A stretch of DNA of 64,000 nucleotides from Zygnema cylindricum (taxonomy: Eukaryota > Streptophyta > Zygnematophyceae > Zygnematales > Zygnemataceae): assembly GCA_037447655.1 (NCBI GenBank), contig JBBHKE010002304.1, positions 62,001 to 126,000 on the forward strand. The letters are read 5' to 3'. How positions within the stretch are numbered: position 1 is the stretch's first letter; each line of letters begins with the position of its first letter. Below, in pieces: positions 23,581 through 33,620 of this stretch. The notes below the pieces were generated by a model. It did no database searches, was not told the origin of the DNA, and worked only from the letters and a program-made list of their open reading frames with translations. Made by a program: the position numbers and the translations under genes.

Positions 23581-24547
23581 GAAAAACAGTGGAAACTATC
23601 AAAGTACCTAATCAACAACCAACTTTGAACATACACAAAATATGACTCAGATTGCCAAAATGCCCCAAACTTGCCACAGTGATAAACAATATAGTAAAAT
23701 GACAATTCCCAAAATTGCAGCCCAAATGACCTAGTAAACCATAAGATATGATGTGTGGAAGTTTCCCAAAAAGTGCCCTTAGAAAATCATATTCCCAATA
23801 CTGGATACTACAAAATTGGCTAAGTCCTAAGTTATATGCTCACAGTGTGTATCTACCGATCTACACTAATTTGGTTAACCGTTACTACAGTTATTATCCT
23901 GACTAATGACAACGCCTCCTACCTGTACGTCACTGTACCTCAAAACCCTAATTATTACTTTTTAAAAACTTGCTTAATAGAACACTATTTTTTATTACAC
24001 TAAAATACAAAAAAATGTTATTCAGATATTTCCAGATATTGAACCGTACACAAAAAATTCCAACCGTACCAAAACGTTCCAACCGTACACAAATCTTTCC
24101 AAATGCTTAGTCAGCGAGAGTCGCTAAAATCTAGCCGAATGTGGTTGTGTAGTACGAAGCACCTGAGTGCTTCGTCACTGGTGGTCCCACGCGAATCACA
24201 CTTGTGGTCCTTCGTGAATCGCGTCCGTTGGAACAAATTCAATTGACGATGGTACCGTAGAACTGTACCATTTATTTCCGGAATACCCGGTTCAGATTTT
24301 GTTCGTCCGATCTTGTGAATCATATCGTCAACTGCGTGACGCTTGTGGCTGACTGTCGGCGCCACTCCGAAAAACCTGCATACGTTCTTTTGCCGACACG
24401 TGTCCCTGTAAAAGAAAAATACACTATATTGTACTTTTTGCTACTGTAACGCTAATTAATGTAAGTATTACAGTAGACTACTTAGAAAAATAATCTAAGT
24501 TATTTTTACCCCTATTTACTGAAATAAAGATTTTATAAATTACAACA
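23522..24547 (-). repeat. Copia 5' LTR (1026 bp)
   Basis: Same ends as the 3' LTR. In element orientation the last 59 bases already contain an ATG in frame with gag (codon at 23580-23578), so the gag frame is open across the LTR-PBS border. Confidence 0.93.
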
Positions 24548-24936
24548 CCTAGTACTAGCATCTGCAGTAACACTAGTTTTGGCTGCAGCGGCACGTAGTT
24601 CTAGCAGTTGAAGCTAATCAACTCTTAATTAATTAGGTTCTCAATTAATCCATTTACAATTTTCGATTCGCAGTTTCCGTGAAAAAAAAAAAAACATCCT
24701 CCACCACTTTGACAACTGTCCTTCTCTTCTTCCGAGAATTGACTAGCAAGTTTTTTTTTTTTTTTGTAAGAAGCTTCGATATATTGGCGATACGATATAT
24801 CGGCGATATATCGGCGATATATTGCGATAATTTGAAATTCGATATATCGAAGCGATAAATCGATTATCGGGTACCTGAAATTCGATATATATCGAATATC
24901 GGCAAATGGTCCTCGATACCCAACACTAGTTCAAAC

Positions 24937-25393
24937 CATAGTTCAAAAGTAGGCGTTTATATTGTAAGCCTTCTGTAGGCGCCTTTATCGTAAGTTGTGT
25001 TATGGGCTTTTCATGTGATCTTCTTAGATCGCTACTTTGATCAGCGACCGTCCGATCGTCGAAATCTGACGATAGCCCTATTGTAAGTTGTGTTGTGGGC
25101 TTTTCATGTGATCTTCTTAGATCGCTACTTTTATCAGCGACCGTTCGATCGTCCAAATCTGACAGTTTTAATAAAAAATACCTCAAAACTCAAAGAAAAA
25201 TAATTTGTTGTCTGAATGTTTTTCAAAATCTAGACATGACGTTTAATTCTCTATTGATCGATGTGCAACTCAACCCTGTTACTATTATTTTTCATTTTGC
25301 GACCAATACAATAAGGCTCTTAAGGTCATATTGTATGTTTTCCGTATAATAGGCATATTGTATAGGCGTACTTTCACCTACTTTTGAACTATG
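24937..25393. mobile_element. hAT-like non-autonomous element, family A, copy 2 (457 bp)
   Basis: Termini CATAGTTCAAAAGTAGGCG and CACCTACTTTTGAACTATG are bounded by GTTCAAAC on both sides (24929-24936, 25394-25401). It is the opposite-orientation relative of 15828-17371, again with the doubled 'gtgatcttcttagatcgctact' segment. Its left duplication is at the same time the right duplication of the family C element. Confidence 0.85.
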
Positions 25394-25976
25394 GTTCAAA
25401 CTGTTTAGTGCAAACGATTCAATCGCGACGAAATATACGTAGCGAACGCGTTGAACGATTTGAAAACATCGTAAAAATCGTTAGTGAATTTCTGTTCGTA
25501 CATGTTTGTACGTTCGTACACATTTCAAACTTACCGCGCGCAATTAGAGTGACGATGCAACGTCTATTTTTCGAAATTGTCCGTTTATAATCGATAAATT
25601 TCGTACGTTATCCGTGAAATTTCTGTTTAGTTTACTGGACACAAAATACTAATACGTGCAACGTATCTTTTCGTCAAATTCCATACATTTCCCGTAAAAA
25701 ACCGTGCAGCTACCGTAAATTACCGTACAGTTGCCGTGAAATTTCTGTTCAGTTTACCAAACAGAAAGTACTAATAGGTGCAGCGTATCTTTTCGTCAAA
25801 TTCCGTACATTTCCCGTAAAAAACCGTATAGCTACCATAAATTACTGTACAGTTGCTGTGTAATTTCTGTTCAGTTTACCAGATAGAAAATACATCGCGA
25901 TTATTAGCGATCTTTTCAACAGTCATGAATTATACGTTTCAATCGTAAAAAAAGAAAAAACCGATTTGAGCAACAA

Positions 25977-26785
25977 CGACCAAGGGTATGTCCCCATGTA
26001 CTTGTAACTTAGCGAACTTACTTTGTATTTTAGCGCGGATCCGCTGAACCCGATTTGCAAGCGTCCTTATGTGTAAGAACATTATCGTAATTGACGTTTG
26101 TGACGATTATATACGTCGACAATACCTGTGACGGGTGTCAACGTCTACAATCTGTGTTGTCGCACGCTATTTTTTGGAACTCTTGTGATGTCGCATGTCT
26201 TACCGTGTCATTGTAGACATACCGCCTTCCAGTCTGTGCCATTTCACGATTGAAGAAGATGCGTTTTGCCTTTGGTTGACATGAAATGGCATTGGAGTTT
26301 CGAGACCCCTGCAAAAAAAAAAATCCGTATTGGACGAAAACATACAAAATCAAACAAATTGTGTACTTTTCATCGTCGTATTTGAACGCAAACAAACAAA
26401 ACATAGCGAATTTTGTACTTTTTTTTGTCCTTGGAAATCGTATGAAAATTTTCAAAAATTACGGCATGTGCGAATATACGTTCCTATTTTTTTTATCGAA
26501 AAAACCTAGTTTTAAAACACATCGCACATATGTTTTAAACATAAGTCTAAAGATGACGTTTTTTGTCGTGGAAGTCGGTCGAAAAACACAAGTCGACAAA
26601 TGTTCGTACATCATAAATTCGAGAATGACGCAAATTGTACTCTACAAATTTGCGATTCCTTCGTACGGTTGCAATTTAGGCAGTACGACACTAAGTTTTA
26701 CAAGAAAACGACAGAAAAAACCCTTACTAATGCACATGGGGACATACCCTAAAACACACACAATGTTTACGGAAATTGTCAAGTA
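25977..26785. other. Intergenic DNA, possible unclassified repeat
   Basis: A plus-strand frame of 172 codons (26286-26804) starts in 'atggcattggagtttcgagacccctgc', which resembles 11689-11715. The frame is Lys/Phe/Thr-rich with no recognised domain and runs into a MITE, so I do not call it a gene. Confidence 0.35.
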
Positions 26786-26982
26786 CACCGCCAATCGCTA
26801 TTAGAGTCAAGGATTAAATAGCGTCAAAAAACAATTAGCGTTATTGATTCTAATTTAGTACCTGAGACGTGGCAGATTATGGTCCACGTACTTAAATAGC
26901 ATTATTAATTGTATTTCAGGTTTTTTTTTTTGAAAAAAGGGCACCGAATAGGCGTTATATACTCTAATAACGATTGGCGGTG
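26786..26982. mobile_element. Family D MITE, copy 4 (197 bp)
   Basis: Ends CACCGCCAATCGCTATTAGAG and CTCTAATAACGATTGGCGGTG are flanked by TA on both sides. The interior matches the type copy, in reverse orientation. It is the first of three D elements lying almost end to end. Confidence 0.85.
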
Positions 26983-26989
26983 TACAGTA

Positions 26990-27489
26990 CAAAGCGAATA
27001 ATAATTAGAGTAAAGAAAACATTAGAGTAAAAAAAGAGAAAAAAAAATTAGAGTTATGAACTCTAATTTGTGTGATAAAACTTTTTCAAAAAATAATTTA
27101 CTGTAATTTATTTAAGTATTCTAATTTGACGCGCTGAATATCTCTACTGTAAATTAGGTATTGGTACAAAATTTGACAAAACGTACAGTTTATCGTCACT
27201 ATGACGTTTGCACTACATGGTTTGTTAAAACGCAGTTACATGATAACGGCCTGAATTTAATCATTATTTGTATTTTTTTACTTAATAAAGTACAATTTTG
27301 CACGGTCAGACAGCGACCGTTCGCCACACTATTTAAAACGCCACTGTATTAGAGGTATTAACGCTCATTCAAAAAGTACTTTAAATAGTATAATGAAAAA
27401 TTTAGAATCATTTACTCTATTTAACTTTAAAAAGTCGAAATTTAAGGCGACCGAGTTAGCGTTATTTACTCTAATTACGATTGGCAGTG
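26990..27489. mobile_element. Family D element, long sub-type, copy 1 (500 bp)
   Basis: The right end CTCTAATTACGATTGGCAGTG is typical; the left end (CAAAGCGAATAATAATTAGAG) is decayed. The interior shares a long block with 61077-61569 ('cagtttatcgtcactatgacg', 'cgcagttacatgataacggcc', 'aataaagtacaattttg'), so the two are the same longer sub-type. Confidence 0.7.
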
Positions 27490-27506
27490 TACTGTACCAT
27501 AAAATA

Positions 27507-27714
27507 CAGCTCAAATCGCTATTAGCGTAGAAGATTTTTTAGGGTATAGGAATATTTACCGTTATTAACGCTAATTGGAAATTTTGAAAGAAATCGTCTA
27601 CTCTAATTTGAAATTAGGGTTTAATTAAATAGTATGGATAATTCTATTTGAGAAATTCAGAAAAAAAAAGCGGGACCTAATTAGCGTTCAGTACGCTAAT
27701 AGCGATTGGCGGTG
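27507..27714. mobile_element. Family D MITE, copy 6 (208 bp)
   Basis: The left end is decayed (CAGCTCAAATCGCTATTAGCG) and the right end is CGCTAATAGCGATTGGCGGTG. The interior matches copy 2037-2254 ('ggataattctatttgaga'). Both sides are flanked by TA. Confidence 0.75.
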
Positions 27715-27800
27715 TACATTACAAAAAAGTACGAAAAATGCAGGATTCAGTACAGTATTTAAATTCGAACTAAAAAGTAAAATGTTTGTTTCGTTTGAAC

Positions 27801-28585
27801 CATAGTTGTTCACGGCGATTAGTGCGAACGTACCGTACGTGACGAATTATACGTAACAAACGCATTGAACCTTTTGATCAAATCGCAAAAAATCGTTAAT
27901 GAATTTCCTTCCGTACTATTCCGTACATAAAAAAACAAAAAACTATTACATATAACGCAGTTTGCAAGTTTTTCCCGTTAAATGAGCGGTAAAAAAATAA
28001 ACTCTTTAAGATTTTATCACAATGTTTGCTGGTAATGAAATGTCTTTACAAAGAGGTAGTCCTGACATACACCTTCGGGTGTGCTACGCAGTTAACGATC
28101 CCGGGTTCGAATGCTGCGAAGGTAACAATTTTAGCAAATTCATCTCTGTTCCATGGCGTCTACTTTCAAAAAAAATTGAAAAAGACGCCCGTACAAATTT
28201 CTAACTGAACGCGCGAAATTATTGTGACGTTCAACGTCTCTTTTCGAAAATGTCCGTAACTTTTTGATTATATAACATACAACTTACGTGGTATTTCTGT
28301 TCAGTTCACTGAACAGAAAGTACCAATAAGTGCGACGCATACAAATTACGTGGTATTTCTGTTCAGTTCACTGAACAGAAAGTACCAATAAGTGCGACGC
28401 ATATTTCCCGTTTTGTTCCGTACATATCCGTAAAAAAATGTACAGTTACAGTAATTAGTTTACAGATTTCCGTAAAATTTCAGTTTCAGTTTACAGTACA
28501 CGTTTTTTTACGATTTTTTCAAAAGTCACGAATTATACGTTTCAATCGCAAAAAAGGAAAAAATCGCGCGATTTGAACAACTATG
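27801..28585. mobile_element. hAT-like non-autonomous element, family B, copy 2 (785 bp)
   Basis: Termini CATAGTTGTTCA and TGAACAACTATG are bounded by perfect 8-bp duplications GTTTGAAC (27793-27800 and 28586-28593). The interior has a 62-bp direct duplication (from 28284 and from 28346) holding the small palindrome TTCTGTTCAGTTCACTGAACAG and a tRNA-like module at 28071-28123. It is the best-preserved family B copy here. Confidence 0.88.
28071..28123 (+). other. tRNA-like stem with pol III B-box in a transposon
   Basis: ACCTTCG (28071-28077) and CGAAGGT (28117-28123) can form a 7-bp acceptor-like stem. Inside lies GGTTCGAAT (28104-28112), close to the pol III B-box. The span is only 53 bases, so a D or anticodon arm is missing and this is not a normal tRNA. 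A homologous, more decayed copy lies at 16441-16510. Confidence 0.5.
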
Positions 28586-28649
28586 GTTTGAACCTTTATG
28601 ATAATAGTACGATGTCAAAATAACAATTTTGGGAAAAAGCTCCGGAGCT

Positions 28650-29083
28650 CTGTTCCCTCTCCCAATCTCTCTCCTCTCTTTCTACCTCTCCCTCCCCTTC
28701 TCCCTCTCCCCCTTCCCTTCCGCTGTCTCTCTCTCCCTCTATCTCTATCTCTCTTTATGAACTTTCTTAGTTTTTCTTTTCTGTTTTGGACTTTTTTTTT
28801 GTCCTTACTCTCTTTTTTTTTGCTTTTTTTTTTTGAAGATTGAACGCAGTAAGAGAACTTTCACTTTCATTTTCTTAACTGTTTTTTTTTGTCACAATTA
28901 TTTTTAATTTCAGTTTTGGAGATAGACGCGGTGGGGATCTTCTCTCTCTCTCTCCCTCCCTCTCCAACTCCCTCTCCTCTCTGCCTCTGCCTTCCCCTCC
29001 ACCAACCCTTCTCCCCCCCCTCCCCCTCCTCCTCCCCTCCTCCGCATATCTTCCCCTCCCCCTCTCTTCCCTCTCTCCCTCCC
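28650..29083 (+). repeat. CT-rich simple sequence bordering the gap
   Basis: Two blocks of CTCTCCCT-type DNA (28654-28755 and 28936-29083) with T-rich DNA between. The second runs directly into the run of N, so the gap probably reflects unresolved simple sequence. Confidence 0.85.
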
Positions 29084-29785
29084 NNNNNNNNNNNNNNNNN
29101 NNNNNNNNNNNNNNNNNNNNNNNNNNNNNNNNNNNNNNNNNNNNNNNNNNNNNNNNNNNNNNNNNNNNNNNNNNNNNNNNNNNNNNNNNNNNNNNNNNNN
29201 NNNNNNNNNNNNNNNNNNNNNNNNNNNNNNNNNNNNNNNNNNNNNNNNNNNNNNNNNNNNNNNNNNNNNNNNNNNNNNNNNNNNNNNNNNNNNNNNNNNN
29301 NNNNNNNNNNNNNNNNNNNNNNNNNNNNNNNNNNNNNNNNNNNNNNNNNNNNNNNNNNNNNNNNNNNNNNNNNNNNNNNNNNNNNNNNNNNNNNNNNNNN
29401 NNNNNNNNNNNNNNNNNNNNNNNNNNNNNNNNNNNNNNNNNNNNNNNNNNNNNNNNNNNNNNNNNNNNNNNNNNNNNNNNNNNNNNNNNNNNNNNNNNNN
29501 NNNNNNNNNNNNNNNNNNNNNNNNNNNNNNNNNNNNNNNNNNNNNNNNNNNNNNNNNNNNNNNNNNNNNNNNNNNNNNNNNNNNNNNNNNNNNNNNNNNN
29601 NNNNNNNNNNNNNNNNNNNNNNNNNNNNNNNNNNNNNNNNNNNNNNNNNNNNNNNNNNNNNNNNNNNNNNNNNNNNNNNNNNNNNNNNNNNNNNNNNNNN
29701 NNNNNNNNNNNNNNNNNNNNNNNNNNNNNNNNNNNNNNNNNNNNNNNNNNNNNNNNNNNNNNNNNNNNNNNNNNNNNNNNNNNNN
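29084..29785. other. Assembly gap (702 N)
   Basis: An unbroken run of N. Reading frames spanning it are artefacts. The right flank starts again with CTCTCTCCCTCTC-type sequence. Confidence 1.
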
Positions 29786-30540
29786 GATTTTAGGTACTCT
29801 CTCTCCCTCTCTCTCTCTTTTAACCATTCTTAGATTATTTTAGGATGTTGACAATTCATTTATTGCTTTTCTTTCTTTATTTTCACTCAGTAATTGAATT
29901 TCCTCACTCATGCATCCCTTTCCCCTCTCCTCCCCCTTCTCTACTCTTTGGAAATCCACTACTTAATATTTCGGGTGAATATAAAGCCTTTCGAAGTAAT
30001 ATAAATAGGATAGGAAAGGTTGAGAACCTTTTGTGTACTCACTTTCCCTCTTTCCCTCGTGATAACATTATTTTTTCCCGGACAACTGTGGTATGATTGT
30101 AAGATGATTGTGTTACGACTAGTAATAAGTATGTGGAAAGACTTGTAGACAATTTTGGTATGAACTTTTAAGACAATTATGAAATGGATTTTAGAGGATT
30201 AGGGTAAAATGGTTTTTGTCTCGACACTTTTCCAAGAGGTAAAGGGGATTTCTGAGGTTCATCACAACTCTTCATATGATTGCAACGATATTTAGCAAAC
30301 TTTTGAAACTCAAGCTTTTTAAACCGAAAGATACCAGGTTTGCAACAAACTTTGTGATATTTCATATATTTTTAGGGTTGAAATGCAACTTGGAGCGCAA
30401 AACTACTGAAGAGGTTGGTGTCCACGTAAGAAAAAGGTACTTACTCATAAAGAGCGAGGTTGATGTTTTGATCTTAAGGGAAAAAACAACCACAATGTAC
30501 ACCACATGCTCCATCCCTACAATATAAACTTCTTGTTATA
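29786..30540. other. Spacer with mixed repeats
   Basis: No gene was recognised. From about 30080 to 30180 there are copies of a 'gacaattgtggtatgatt' motif also seen in bulk at 31675-32020. Minus-strand sequence near 30480-30540 may be a very decayed continuation of the DUF659 relic. Confidence 0.35.
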
Positions 30541-30900
30541 GCAACTCACAAACAAATTCGGCATCCGTGTACTTCCCACGAGTGTTAATCGCCATAACAA
30601 ACATGTCACCTTTGTGGATGACCGCTAAAATGATGAAGAGAGGCTTCTAACGTCTAATACACCAAAGGCAACCGTTTGATGTAAGAGACACACTAGTGGC
30701 TTTCTTTGTCCCCATCTATCTCGTCATTTATTCAAGCACCGTCGCCTTAGTCTCATTGAAGAGACGAGTCCTCATGGCATTGTAGTTCCGTGGCTTGTAA
30801 ACCTCCTTTGCTCCCCAATCTTTTTAATAACAACCTTGAAATAGGGGTCGTTGAGTACTTTAAATGGCAAACCATTGGCATTAAGAACTTTTATTGATGC
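30541..30900 (-). pseudogene. hAT-type transposase relic, DUF659 N-terminal half
   Basis: Translation of the minus strand gives NGLPFKVLNDPYFKVVIKKI, then after a frameshift YKPRNYNAMRTRL, followed by stops and then KPLFIILAVIHKGDMFVMAI and T-R-G-K-Y-T-D-A-E-F. This is the order of the plant DUF659 domain found in hAT-like transposases (NGxPFxVxxxPYFK, YKPPSYxxLRTxLL, RPLINxxxxxxKGxxFLxAxDxSG). At least three stops and one frameshift make it a relic. Confidence 0.75.
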
Positions 30901-31439
30901 TGCATCTGCCTTTTTTTGTTGTGGTTATGAAAGGACCTCTTTCCGTCATCTACACTCTTTGTGTCTTATTTATCTGGTCTAAGGCTTTTGGTGACATGAT
31001 CCAAAGTGGACATAATAAACTTTTAGAGCCAAGAGCAGCTTTCTTGATTTTTAACGCTCTAAACTCCGCCTTCATGCCATGCAAGGCCTAATACCTCCAC
31101 TCCTAACATTTCCAAGAAAAATGTTTTCGAATCCTAATGGCCTACGCATTGTACTCATTTATGCAAATGTAGAATTCGTTGTCTCCAAGTAGCTCACCCA
31201 GAGAGCTAACTTGCTCCCACTATAGTCATTGACTCTTAAGCATCGTTTCTTGTTGGGAGTTTCGTGACGACCTCAATGGGGGCTTTGAGTAACCGTCTTG
31301 AACCCTTATCGAAAATCGCTTGAAAAACCACCCAACGTCATAGTTTGAATTTCACGAATTTAGCGAAAACTTCTATATCATCCTTAAATAATGAATATTC
31401 CCTATTGAAGTAAAAAAATGACTTATAGCGCATTTATGC

Positions 31440-32020
31440 CACAGTTAACCTAAAAAGTCATACCAAAATCATCTTACAGTTCATACCAAAATTCTGTTAC
31501 AACTCATACCCTAATCACCTCACAAGTCAGACCACAATTGTCTTACTAAGTGAAACCACCATTATTTTACAAGTTTGGTGAATTTTGTTTCAATTTTCCG
31601 TTTCATTTCCCGTGACTAAAACATTCATTCCGCGTTTGCACCTCGGGTGCTTTTCGCGAAACGAGAGTATTGATGAATTGTAAGACAGTTGTGGTATGAC
31701 TCTAACGTTTATTGATGATTTGTAAGACAATTGTTGTATGGCTTTTAACATGATTAAGGAATGACTTTAAGATGAATGTGGATTGGCAAGATGATTTCAA
31801 TATGACTTTTATGTTTGTTAAGGTATAAAATTTAAGATAATTGTGGTATGACTTGTAAGAAAATTTTCATATGATTTCTGAAGTAATTGTGGTATTTGTT
31901 TGTAATTGTGTAAGTATTTGTAAAAAACTGGAATATGAAATGTAAGATAATTGTGGTATGGCTTGCAAGATGATTGTGGTATGACTTTTTAGGTAAACGT
32001 GGTATGGCTTGTAAAAGCGC
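31440..32020. repeat. Scattered GTAAGATAATTGTGGTATGACT repeats in both orientations
   Basis: On the plus strand, units such as 'ttaagataattgtggtatg' and 'caagatgattgtggtatgac' recur at 31675-32020. At 31455-31570 the same motif appears in reverse ('cataccaaaatcatcttac', 'gaccacaattgtcttac'), and more copies lie at 30080-30180. Clustered short motifs in both orientations near a transposase relic fit subterminal repeats, but that is inference. Confidence 0.5.
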
Positions 32021-32139
32021 CCAATGTTTGATGACCACAAGCTGTGGGTAGTCAAGGCAAGTAGACGACGACCAGAAGATTAAAGGCTAATTCTGAGCCC
32101 AAAGTTAAAGATGAGAGAAAGCGATACATTGGTTGTTGA

Positions 32140-32600
32140 GAGAGGGAAGCTTTGGTGTATTAGAGCCTGTGGTGCGACGAATGGCAGAGTGTGACAAAGG
32201 GACCTTGAATGTGGGAAAGATATACTCTGGGTTCTGTCAGCTGTATGATTGGGCGAGCCTTAAAGGAAGTGTGATTGGCCGAGCCTTAAAGGATGTCTTT
32301 AGCAGTAGAGGGGAGGCAGATTACAAAGAAATATAGTTAGAGTGCATGTAGACTGGGGGAGCTAAAAAAATATTACATGGCGAGATGGGAGATGGTACAT
32401 AGCCCTATGAATGTAGCGGGTTACGTACTTGACCCCAAGTACCTAGGTGTTGCTTATGAACAACAATAAAACTTCAAAGTTATAAAAAGCTTAGAGAGGA
32501 TATTCGATAGGTTGTTACAAAGTGCGGATGACCAAACATACGCAAAAACAAAGTTGACTACGTACAAAGGTTTTTGAGAGTATCTTTAGGAGAGAGGTAG
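32140..32600 (+). pseudogene. hAT-type transposase relic, C-terminal half
   Basis: Plus-strand reading gives LEPVVRRMAECDKGTLNVGK with I-Y-S, and later ARWEMVHSPMNVAGYVLDPK with Y-L-G. These match the C-terminal part of plant DUF659/hAT proteins ('W..mLHsPLHAAGYfLNP'). Stops and frameshifts interrupt it. It points the opposite way from the N-terminal half at 30541-30900, so an inversion or two separate insertions must be invoked. Confidence 0.65.
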
Positions 32601-33513
32601 CAAAAGATCATGATTAGAAGCTGTGAAGAAGTTTTTGGGTGCTTTTATGAGAGAGGAAACAAAAAACGGTGGGAGGAAGTTAAAAGGGTGGAAGCAGTTT
32701 GGGGCTTTCACCCCTACCCTGTAGAAACTAATCATCAAGGTGTAGGATGCAATTATATGACCTCCATTAGACTACAAAATTCAGGAAGCCTCTAGATAGT
32801 TTTTAACCAACCCACTTCAAGCCACAACCAATGTTGCCCTAGAAGGCAAACTGACAATTTGATTGCACCCCTGTGCAGCCTGGACTTCCTTGAGTTCGTA
32901 GCAAAAAATATCACTGAAAACGGCCAACCAACCGATTAATTATGAAGTGGCAAAGATGCCAAGTTTATACAAAACTCTCTAAGGGAGAGAGGTCACTTAC
33001 CTACCAAATTCTCCAAGTTATAAACCCCTCTCACAACCCCTATCTACTGACGTACAAACTAATCAAATGACAATAGGGTACAGAAAGCTTCTACGACCGA
33101 TGTACTTCCTGTACGACCTGTGTACAGTAAGGCCATTGAGTGGACGCGTGTCCACTTTTAACTCGTCTTTCTGTTCTCCGGAATTCTGACGACCGAATGT
33201 CGTCCTTCTGTTCTCTGGAATTACGACAACCGAATGTTATCTCTCAACGTATTTCCAGGTCACGCCACGTTCACAAACCGCCAAGGTGACCATTCCGCGA
33301 TTCCGCCGACGATATGTGCCATCGGATCACAAATCGACATTCAATATTAGCCGTAGAAACAAATGTCCGATTCATTTGTTTCTTGCGAGAAAATGTTTGC
33401 GCTATATATCACTTGGTTTTATGTTCTTTCATTCGTCATTCCGTTAATCGGGTTCATGGTCGAAACACATTTTAAATAAATATCTCACCCTATGAACTTC
33501 AACAAACTTCTAC
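32601..33513. other. Spacer without recognisable gene
   Basis: Possibly further decayed transposase sequence at the left end ('tggggctttcacccctaccc'). Otherwise nothing can be assigned. Confidence 0.35.
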
Positions 33514-33613
33514 GACAGACCGGTTAGAGCTGACGGCTAGGCCGTGCTCTACCGGTCGGAGGTTCGAGTCCTGTCAGACTCAACCTTTTGTTGAGAGTGA
33601 CATAAGTCACTCT
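33514..33613 (+). other. tRNA-derived structured element (pseudo-tRNA or SINE head) with two extra hairpins
   Basis: GACAG (33514-33518) and CTGTC (33571-33575) can pair. Between them lie GGTTAGAGC (A-box-like, 33522-33530), a nested stem GACCGGTTAGAGC/GCTCTACCGGTC closed by ACGGC-TAG-GCCGT, and GGTCGGAGGTTCGAGTCC (33554-33571), which is close to the T-arm of plant tRNAs. Two perfect hairpins follow: CTCAAC...GTTGAG (33579-33595) and AGAGTGAC...GTCACTCT (33594-33613). The element ends 7 bases before an LTR terminus at 33621. The fold is not a normal cloverleaf, so I do not call a tRNA gene. Confidence 0.5.
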
Positions 33614-33620
33614 TTAGTCC

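Larger units (their letters stand above)
18355..24547 (-). mobile_element. Ty1/Copia LTR retrotransposon, complete but decayed (6193 bp)
   Basis: Two LTRs (18355-19381 and 23522-24547) enclose gag-pol in Copia order (gag, protease, integrase, reverse transcriptase, RNase H) on the minus strand. All LTR ends read TGTTG...CAACA. The flanking 5-mers GCTAG and CCTAG match at four of five positions, so the target duplication is nearly intact. The primer-binding site and polypurine tract are both present. LTRs differ at many positions, including small indels near 18880/24043, so this is not a recent insertion. It lies inside the family C DNA element. Confidence 0.93.
17560..24928. mobile_element. 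hAT-like non-autonomous element, family C, carrying a Copia retrotransposon
   Basis: Terminal inverted repeats TAGTGTTGGGTATCG and CGATACCCAACACTA are bounded by identical 8-bp duplications GTTCAAAC (17552-17559 and 24929-24936). Subterminal DNA on both sides is packed with CGATATATCG-like palindromes. Removing the 6.2-kb Copia insertion leaves about 1.2 kb of element, which contains a minisatellite (17975-18245) and GCAGTAG-rich DNA next to the Copia insertion point. It has no transposase of its own. Confidence 0.8.
17544..25976. mobile_element. Family B element copy 3, split by later insertions (decayed)
   Basis: The left end CATGGTTGTTCAAAC at 17544 resembles the family B terminus. The sequence resumes after 25401 with 'tttagtgcaaacg... 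gacgaaatatacgtagcgaacgcg', matching the family B left interior. The right end, near 25976, still reads 'gaattatacgtttcaatcg' and '...gatttgagcaacaacg', a decayed version of the family end. Inside it, at the same 8-mer GTTCAAAC, lie family A copy 2 and family C with its Copia insertion. A 122-bp duplication ('cgtatcttttcgtcaaattcc', 25662 and 25784) lies in its right part. Confidence 0.55.

Noticed and set aside
28889-29833. Long reading frames on both strands spanning the gap
   Set aside because: They consist mostly of unknown residues from the run of N and CT simple sequence.
33514-33575. Functional tRNA gene
   Set aside because: T-arm and A-box-like words are present, but the anticodon arm has a 3-base loop and the acceptor stem is only about 5 bp.
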